Of a DNA stretch of 19,298 nucleotides, positions 14,559 to 19,298 are shown in pieces. The notes under the pieces are model-generated. The model saw only the letters and a program-made list of their open reading frames with translations. It was not told where the DNA came from and made no database searches. Positions within the stretch are counted from its first letter, which is position 1. Every line of letters starts with the position of its first letter. The DNA is from an uncultured Oscillospiraceae bacterium (GTDB taxonomy: Bacteria; Bacillota; Clostridia; Oscillospirales; Oscillospiraceae): contig CALWYM010000107.1 in assembly GCA_944385775.1 (NCBI GenBank), positions 1 through 19,298 on the forward strand, written 5' to 3'. Made by a program: the position numbers and the translations under genes.

Positions 14559-14921
14559 TCAGTTTTTAAAAATTTCAAGGCTTTTGCGGTAGATTTTAAT
14601 TGTAAGCAGCACGGACACTGCTGAGGAGACAGCCTCAGACACCGGAAACGCAAGCCACACTGTTCTTTCCGGGTCCGGTGAAAAAGCTGCCAGAATCATT
14701 GCCACAACGAAAATGCTGCCCGGCACCATGTTAAGACCGTAAGCCATGACGAAACTCAGCGCCCACATAATAATATCCAGAGCACCCATGGGGTAAATCT
14801 ATCCGATAACAGTTACCCAGGCTGCGCCATTAATGAACATTCAGGAAAATCACAAAAAATTGAAAATCAATATTGGCATAACGCCCATTTTATTTTCTGG
14901 AGAATTAACTACATTCTTCAT
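14559..14921 (-). pseudogene. MATE-family efflux transporter remnant
   Basis: Three pieces of a multidrug (MATE) transporter lie in one reading frame. From the ATG at 14921: a typical MATE start with NKMGVMPI, then stops at 14850-14852 and 14841-14843. Next a piece with NGAAWVTVIG, a mid-protein phrase in the family, followed by TAG at 14799-14801 where Gln is usual. Then about 75 residues of the C-terminus (MGALDIIMWALSFVMAY, MVPGSIFVVAMILA, VWLAFPVSEAVS) to the stop at 14559. 121 codons remain of about 450. Frame and order are preserved, so decay was by large in-frame deletions plus point mutations. The identification is from recalled family features. The last piece could in theory still be translated from 14789, but no ribosome site is seen. 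Confidence 0.75.
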
Positions 14922-14942
14922 CAAATTATCTTTCCTTTGAAA

Positions 14943-15833
14943 CTAGTTTTCTTTTTCCCTCATAGGCTCTGTCACATCAACCCCTTCAAAGCCCTCGCCT
15001 ATTATTTCACTAACTGAAATCATAATGGCAAATGCCTTCGGGTCAACTTTTTTAATAATATCCTTCATCTCATATATCTGGTGCTTATCCACAACCACAA
15101 TAAGGATATTGTTTCTGTCACCACGATACATTCCGTAGCTCGGCACCAGTGTAGAACCACGTCCCAGCTCATCGTCTATAACCTTTGCCAGCTCTTTCGG
15201 CTCAACGCTTGTGATAATTTGAAACATAAAGGCTCTGTTAAGTCCTCTTACAAGCTCGTCAAGAATAAACGCCGAAACCGCAATGGCAAAGCCGGAATAA
15301 ATACCTGTCTCAATATCACCGAAAGCCAAAACGGAAAAAAGTACAATAACTGCGTCGCAAATCAGCAGAAAGCTTCCCAGACTCATTCTGCGGAACCTGG
15401 TTACAAGAAGCCTTGCAAGAAGATCTGTGCCGCTGCCTGAAATTCTTCCACGTATCATAACGTATGACGAAAATCCGAAAAGCGCTCCGCCGCATATGGC
15501 TGCCAGAAGCCTGTTATCCGTTAAGGTCGGCAAAAAATCCAGAACGTCAATCATAATCGACAGGGCAGCAGTGGATACGAGAGCTGAAAGAGTGTACCGT
15601 ATCCCCTCTACGAAAAAAGACCATATAAATATTGGCACAGAAACAAAAAACACAATGGCTCCTACACTGAAAAACGGCATAAAGTGATTCACCACAAGCC
15701 CCAGTCCGCTGAAGCCGCCGGAGGATAGTTCATTTCCGGCAAGAAACAGGTCAAATGCCAGCGCAAAGCCCAAATTTCCAATTAAGAGATACCCGTATTC
15801 TCTGGGCGTCCCCAGTATTTTTTTAAGATTCAT
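14943..15833 (-). CDS. YitT-family membrane protein with DUF2179 domain
   Basis: Integral membrane protein of the YitT family, 296 residues. About five to six hydrophobic helices (16-210) with the conserved GGFSGLGLVVNHF early and the RGRISGSGTDLLARL loop in the middle, then a soluble C-terminal DUF2179 domain (about 222-285, FQIITSVEPKELAKVIDDELGRG, GDRNNILIVVVDKHQIYEMKDIIKKVDP). The family is widespread in Firmicutes with no settled function. The ATG at 15833 has a GGGGG run ten bases upstream, a weaker site than its neighbours. It stands between the oligopeptide operon terminator and the MATE remnant and is probably transcribed alone. The 109 bases between its stop and the intact MATE C-terminus hold only the remnant. 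Confidence 0.92.
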   Translation of the reverse strand: MNLKKILGTPREYGYLLIGNLGFALAFDLFLAGNELSSGGFSGLGLVVNHFMPFFSVGAIVFFVSVPIFIWSFFVEGIRYTLSALVSTAALSIMIDVLDFLPTLTDNRLLAAICGGALFGFSSYVMIRGRISGSGTDLLARLLVTRFRRMSLGSFLLICDAVIVLFSVLAFGDIETGIYSGFAIAVSAFILDELVRGLNRAFMFQIITSVEPKELAKVIDDELGRGSTLVPSYGMYRGDRNNILIVVVDKHQIYEMKDIIKKVDPKAFAIMISVSEIIGEGFEGVDVTEPMREKEN

Positions 15834-15900
15834 CTACTTTTTACCCCCAAAAAATAACGTCATTCGCTCCCTCCCGTAAAAAGCGGCGTTATATCCGCAC

Positions 15901-15933
15901 AAAAAGAAAGGACCGATAAAAATCAGTCCTTTC
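15901..15933 (-). terminator. Terminator of the oligopeptide transporter operon
   Basis: Stem GAAAGGAC (15906-15913) with GTCCTTTC (15926-15933), a C-A mismatch and a further GAT/ATC pair around an AAAA loop. On the minus strand TTTTT follows (15905-15901), 29 bases after the stop of the fused ATPase gene. Confidence 0.88.
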
Positions 15934-15961
15934 AAAACTTAGTGTTAAAATGAAGTTTCTT

Positions 15962-17965
15962 TTATACGTTAAGTGTCTTGCGATAGCCGTCAAGCTCACG
16001 CTCATTACCGTAAACGAAGTGTCCCGGAATGATCTCACACCAGGTAGGTTTATCTACGCTGTAATCGTGAATGCTTGGGTCATACACAAAGAGCTTCTTT
16101 GCCTTCTCAATCTCAGGATCCGGAATAGGAACAGCTGAGAGCAGTGACTGGGTGTACGGGTGGAGCGGGTGACGGAAAATCTCCTCAGATTCTGCCAGCT
16201 CAACAATACGACCCTTACTGATAACCGCAATACGGTCAGAGAAAAAACGAACAACAGAAAGATCGTGGGCAACAAAGAGATAGGTAAGACCACGGGTCTT
16301 TTTAAGCTCGTTAAGAAGGTTCAGCACCTGTGCACGGATTGAAACATCAAGTGCGGAAATAGGCTCATCAGCAACAACAAACTCAGGCTGCATAATAAGC
16401 GCACGGGCAATACCAATACGCTGTCTCTGTCCGCCGGAGAACTCGTGAGGGAATCTGGAGGCAAACTCCGGGAGCAGTCCAACCTCGATGAGGGCGTCCT
16501 GAACCTTTTTCTCTCTGTCAGCCTCGTCCTTGTAAAGGTGGAAGTTGCGAAGTCCCTCGGAGATAATATAGTCAACCTTTGCACGCTCATTAAGGGAGGC
16601 CATAGGATCCTGGAACACCATCTGACAGCCCTGGATAACCTCACGGTCAAGACTCTTTGAGATCTTGCCGTTTATCTTGCGTCCCTTATAGAGGACCTCT
16701 CCCTTTGTAACAGGGTTAATACGGAGAATAGCTCTGCCGATAGTGGTCTTTCCGGAGCCGGACTCACCAACAAGCGCAAAAGTCTCTCCACGGTAAATAT
16801 CAAAGTTAACATTATCAACAGCAACAAACTTTCTTCTGCCGTTACCAAATGCTACCTGCAAATTTCTGACCTGAATAAGAGCCTCTCTGTTTGGATCCTC
16901 GTGAGGAAGCACAACATCATCGGCATCAGCCTGATGCTTCATAATATCGGAAAGACGGCTGATACTTCTTGGTCTCTCAATCTTAGGTGCTCGTGGGTCA
17001 AGATACCAGGTCTTTACTCTGTGAGTAGGAGATACCTGGAAGAAAGGCGGCTCCTGAACAAAGTCTATTCCAAGAGCATGACGGTTACGGGGAGCAAAAG
17101 CGTCACCGTGAATCTCATTAAAGAGGTTTGGAGGAGTACCGTCAATGGTAGGAAGTTTTTCGCCCTTAACGCCCAACTGAGGCAGCGCGGAAAGCAGTGC
17201 CCAGGTGTAGGGATGCCATGCATTGTAGAAAATCTCATCGACCAAGCCAACTTCAACAATCTGACCGGCATACATAACCGCAACTCTGTCAGCCACGTGG
17301 GCAACAACGCCCAAATCGTGGGTTATGTAGATAATGGTCATGTGAAGCTCTTTCTGAAGGTTAGAGATAAGCTCAAGAATCTGAGCCTGGATAGTAACGT
17401 CCAGAGCGGTAGTTGGCTCGTCGCATATAAGAATCTCGGGGCGGCAGGCAACAGCGATAGCTATAACGACACGCTGTCTCATTCCGCCGGAGAACTCGTG
17501 GGGATACTGGTTATATCTTCTCTCAGGATCAGGGATACCAACAGCCTCGAGCATACGAAGTGCCTCTGCCTTAGCCTCGGCGCCCTTAAGCCCCTGGTTC
17601 AGCTCAATGGACTCCTGAATCTGAGGACCAATCTTTCTAAGTGGGTTCAGAGAGGTCATAGGATCCTGCATAACCATGGAAATCTTCTTACCACGGATCT
17701 CTCTCCACTGCTTCTCTGTTTTGAATGTGGCAAGGTCCATGCCATCATAGTTAATAGAGCCTGAGGTAATGGTTCCGTTCTTATCGGTCATGCCGATAAA
17801 GGCCTTTGTAAGCACTGATTTTCCGGAGCCGGACTCACCGACGATAGCCAGGGTCTCGCCCTTGTAAAGGTCAAGGGAAGCGCCTCTGATTGCGTTAAGC
17901 TTACGCTCACGGAGAACAAACTGTATGTGAAGGTCCTTAACGGACAGGATAGGTGTATTTTCCAC
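15962..17965 (-). CDS. Fused oligopeptide ABC transporter ATPase (OppD-OppF in one chain)
   Basis: Both ATP-binding subunits of a peptide importer in one 667-residue protein. First domain (OppD/AmiE-like, about 7-330): Walker A GESGSGKS (43-50), signature FSGGMRQR (158-165), Walker B ILICDE (178-183), then an oligopeptide C-terminal region with GDAFAPRNRHA in place of the usual Cys-rich motif, as in AmiE-type proteins. A charged linker of about 30 residues leads to the second domain (OppF/AmiF-like, about 363-640): GESGSGKT (400-407), FSGGQRQR (509-516), FVVADE (529-534). Both nucleotide sites look intact. Start: a GTG at 17965 has GAGGTG six bases upstream; the GTG at 17974 lies within that SD. 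oppC ends 18 bases before. Last gene of the operon. Peptide specificity unknown. Confidence 0.95.
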   Translation of the reverse strand: MENTPILSVKDLHIQFVLRERKLNAIRGASLDLYKGETLAIVGESGSGKSVLTKAFIGMTDKNGTITSGSINYDGMDLATFKTEKQWREIRGKKISMVMQDPMTSLNPLRKIGPQIQESIELNQGLKGAEAKAEALRMLEAVGIPDPERRYNQYPHEFSGGMRQRVVIAIAVACRPEILICDEPTTALDVTIQAQILELISNLQKELHMTIIYITHDLGVVAHVADRVAVMYAGQIVEVGLVDEIFYNAWHPYTWALLSALPQLGVKGEKLPTIDGTPPNLFNEIHGDAFAPRNRHALGIDFVQEPPFFQVSPTHRVKTWYLDPRAPKIERPRSISRLSDIMKHQADADDVVLPHEDPNREALIQVRNLQVAFGNGRRKFVAVDNVNFDIYRGETFALVGESGSGKTTIGRAILRINPVTKGEVLYKGRKINGKISKSLDREVIQGCQMVFQDPMASLNERAKVDYIISEGLRNFHLYKDEADREKKVQDALIEVGLLPEFASRFPHEFSGGQRQRIGIARALIMQPEFVVADEPISALDVSIRAQVLNLLNELKKTRGLTYLFVAHDLSVVRFFSDRIAVISKGRIVELAESEEIFRHPLHPYTQSLLSAVPIPDPEIEKAKKLFVYDPSIHDYSVDKPTWCEIIPGHFVYGNERELDGYRKTLNV

Positions 17966-17983
17966 TATTCTCACCTCGCTCCA

Positions 17984-18961
17984 TTAAACGTGGTTTCTCG
18001 GGTCGCAAGCATCAGAGAATGCGTTACCCACAAGATAGAAGGTTATGGTTATAACTGAAACGATAGCCGCAGGGAATACAAGCAGGTGCGGGAAATCCAT
18101 AAACCAGCTTCTTGCGTTACGCAGAAGAATTCCCAGTGACGGAGTGTTAATGTCAAGACCGAGGCCCAGATAAGACAGGGTGGTCTCAGCAGCGATGGTC
18201 CTCGGAATGGAAAGAGCCACACGGAGGATTATAACGCTTACAAGATAGGGCAGAATATTCTTTGTGAGCATGGTGCCGAGCCTTGTGCCAAGGCAGCGGG
18301 AAGCAAGGTTATACTCACGGTCTCTGTACATGATAACAAGGTTACGTACCTGCCTTGCCATACCCATCCAGCCGAAGGCTATAAGGGCCACGCACATGAT
18401 AAAGAAGTTCTGACCAAGCATAAGTGCGATAAGGGTCATATAAATAATTGTAGGAACGTTTGTCATTATGTTGTAAAGCTCTGTGAAGAAACGGTCAAGC
18501 TTTCTGATATAACCCCAGATACAGCCCACGATAATACCAAGGAGCGCCTCACCAAGACCAACAAGGCTTGAAAGCTTAATGGAGGTCTGGGCGGAGTACC
18601 AAACCTGGCACCAGTAGTCACGACCAAGGTTATCTGTACCGAACCAGTACTCGCTGTTAGGTGTTATAAACATCTTGGAGTTATCAGGCTCAAGGGTCTG
18701 CCACTGATACTTGCCCATTGGCAGCGCGATAAACATCGCAAATACGAAAAGTACAAGGAACACGCAGCTGAATATAACAGCTGACTTTTTCTTAAGGAAG
18801 CTCTTCCATACTGCACCCCAGTATGAATACTCGGTGTAACCTGTGCGCTCTGCCTCTTCGGGTTTATACTCTACAAAGGAGAACAGCTCCTGCTCTGTCA
18901 TCTTTTTTGTTGCGGTCTCTGGTGCGGCAGTAACCGCAGCCTCTTTCTTTGACTTTGCCAT
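17984..18961 (-). CDS. oppC: Oligopeptide ABC transporter permease OppC
   Basis: Membrane permease of the OppC/DppC (AmiD-like) type, 325 residues. A charged, Ala/Lys/Glu-rich cytoplasmic tail of about 55 residues precedes the first helix (SAVIFSCVFLVLFVFAMFI). The exterior loop EYWFGTDNLGRDYWCQVWY is the hallmark FGTDxxGRD of OppC, followed by four to five helices, the coupling loop NLASRCLGTRLGTMLTKNI and the usual ETTLSYLGLGL. The ATG shares one base with the oppB stop (TAATG), with GGGGAG eight bases upstream. The long N-terminal tail fits the Firmicute AmiD type. Works with OppB and the fused ATPase; the binding protein gene must lie elsewhere or beyond the right edge. Confidence 0.95.
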   Translation of the reverse strand: MAKSKKEAAVTAAPETATKKMTEQELFSFVEYKPEEAERTGYTEYSYWGAVWKSFLKKKSAVIFSCVFLVLFVFAMFIALPMGKYQWQTLEPDNSKMFITPNSEYWFGTDNLGRDYWCQVWYSAQTSIKLSSLVGLGEALLGIIVGCIWGYIRKLDRFFTELYNIMTNVPTIIYMTLIALMLGQNFFIMCVALIAFGWMGMARQVRNLVIMYRDREYNLASRCLGTRLGTMLTKNILPYLVSVIILRVALSIPRTIAAETTLSYLGLGLDINTPSLGILLRNARSWFMDFPHLLVFPAAIVSVITITFYLVGNAFSDACDPRNHV

Positions 18962-19298
18962 TAGCGTGACTCCCCCTTTCCGATAAATTTGATTCTGGGA
19001 TCAAGAAGCATCATAAACATATCACCAAGGAATACGCCCATGGTGCCAAGGAATGCGTAGAACATAACAAGTGCCTGAACAACGTTTGTGTCATAACGAC
19101 CGATTGCGTCAGTAAGCAGCGGTCCCATACCAGGAACAGAGTAGAAACGCTCTGCAAGCATTGAACCAGTCATAGTACCGAGAAGTGCACCCGGAACGCT
19201 CTGCGCCATAGGAACGAAAGCGTTTCTCAGAACGTGGCTGAACATTATCTTTCTGGTGGAGCAGCCCTTGACCTTAGCCAGCTTTATGTAATCCTTGT
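18961..19298 (-). CDS. oppB: Oligopeptide ABC transporter permease OppB, 5' end outside window
   Basis: C-terminal 111 residues of an OppB/AmiC-type permease; the frame runs open through the right edge, so the ATG at 19245 is internal. The coupling loop KDYIKLAKVKGCSTRKIM matches the conserved EAA-like loop of OppB, followed by LRNAFVPMAQSVPGALLGTM, the helix region ERFYSVPGMGPLL, a further helix and the typical C-terminal DPRIKF. Ends in an overlap with oppC. First permease of the operon as usually ordered; the upstream binding protein is not visible. Confidence 0.94.
   Translation of the reverse strand, partial: KDYIKLAKVKGCSTRKIMFSHVLRNAFVPMAQSVPGALLGTMTGSMLAERFYSVPGMGPLLTDAIGRYDTNVVQALVMFYAFLGTMGVFLGDMFMMLLDPRIKFIGKGESR

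Noticed and set aside
14399..14653. 84-codon minus-strand frame over the terminator and the MATE remnant
   Set aside because: Different frame from the MATE pieces and runs through the GntR operon terminator stem; no recognisable protein.
16901..17764. 287-codon open frame antisense to the fused ATPase
   Set aside because: Shadow of the OppD domain; the composition is that of a reversed gene and no family features are seen.
1..19298. CRISPR arrays, tRNA or rRNA genes, insertion sequences, riboswitches
   Set aside because: No spaced repeat series, cloverleaf, transposase frame or recognisable riboswitch core was found by reading both strands; intergenic gaps are short and explained by promoters and terminators.

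Overview
The window looks like chromosome of an anaerobic, Gram-positive gut or rumen Clostridia bacterium, most like Ruminococcus and relatives (Oscillospiraceae). The reasons are a one-polypeptide pyruvate:ferredoxin oxidoreductase, strong purine-rich Shine-Dalgarno (SD) sites, Firmicute-type promoters, a Firmicute-style pstSCAB-phoU-response regulator operon, a YtrA-type GntR operon and moderate GC (judged by eye). Species is inference. No rRNA, tRNA, IS element, phage gene or CRISPR array was seen.

Layout: (1) 1-4770, minus strand: phosphate operon pstS-pstC-pstA-pstB-phoU-PhoB-like regulator (cut by the left edge), with a stem-loop after pstS and a promoter with Pho-box-like repeats. (2) 4870-5335, plus: a consensus promoter, an unusual leader with an intrinsic terminator, and a cold-shock protein gene. 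(3) 5395-7546, plus: a perfect dyad operator, then a two-gene operon of an alpha-oxoamine synthase resembling serine palmitoyltransferase and a short-chain dehydrogenase. (4) 7590-11290, minus: pyruvate:ferredoxin oxidoreductase with terminator and promoter. (5) 11360-12405, minus: CapA-family secreted metallophosphatase-like protein. (6) 12498-14556, plus: autoregulated YtrA-like GntR repressor, ABC ATPase, ABC-2 permease and a 30-residue membrane microprotein. (7) 14559-14921, minus: decayed MATE transporter remnant. (8) 14943-15833, minus: YitT-family membrane protein. (9) 15900-19298, minus: oligopeptide ABC transporter oppB(partial)-oppC-oppDF, with the two ATPases fused in one polypeptide.

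Together: the Pst/PhoU/regulator block is a self-contained phosphate uptake and sensing unit. The pyruvate oxidoreductase is central to fermentation. The least ordinary parts are the synthase/dehydrogenase pair (possible sphingoid-like or alpha-aminoketone product in a Firmicute), the cold-shock leader in which one segment can pair either with the terminator arm or with the ribosome-binding site, the GntR operon with its 19-bp perfect operator and unlisted microprotein, and the fused peptide-transporter ATPase. Several start codons were moved inward from the longest open frame because a clear SD points to an internal start.
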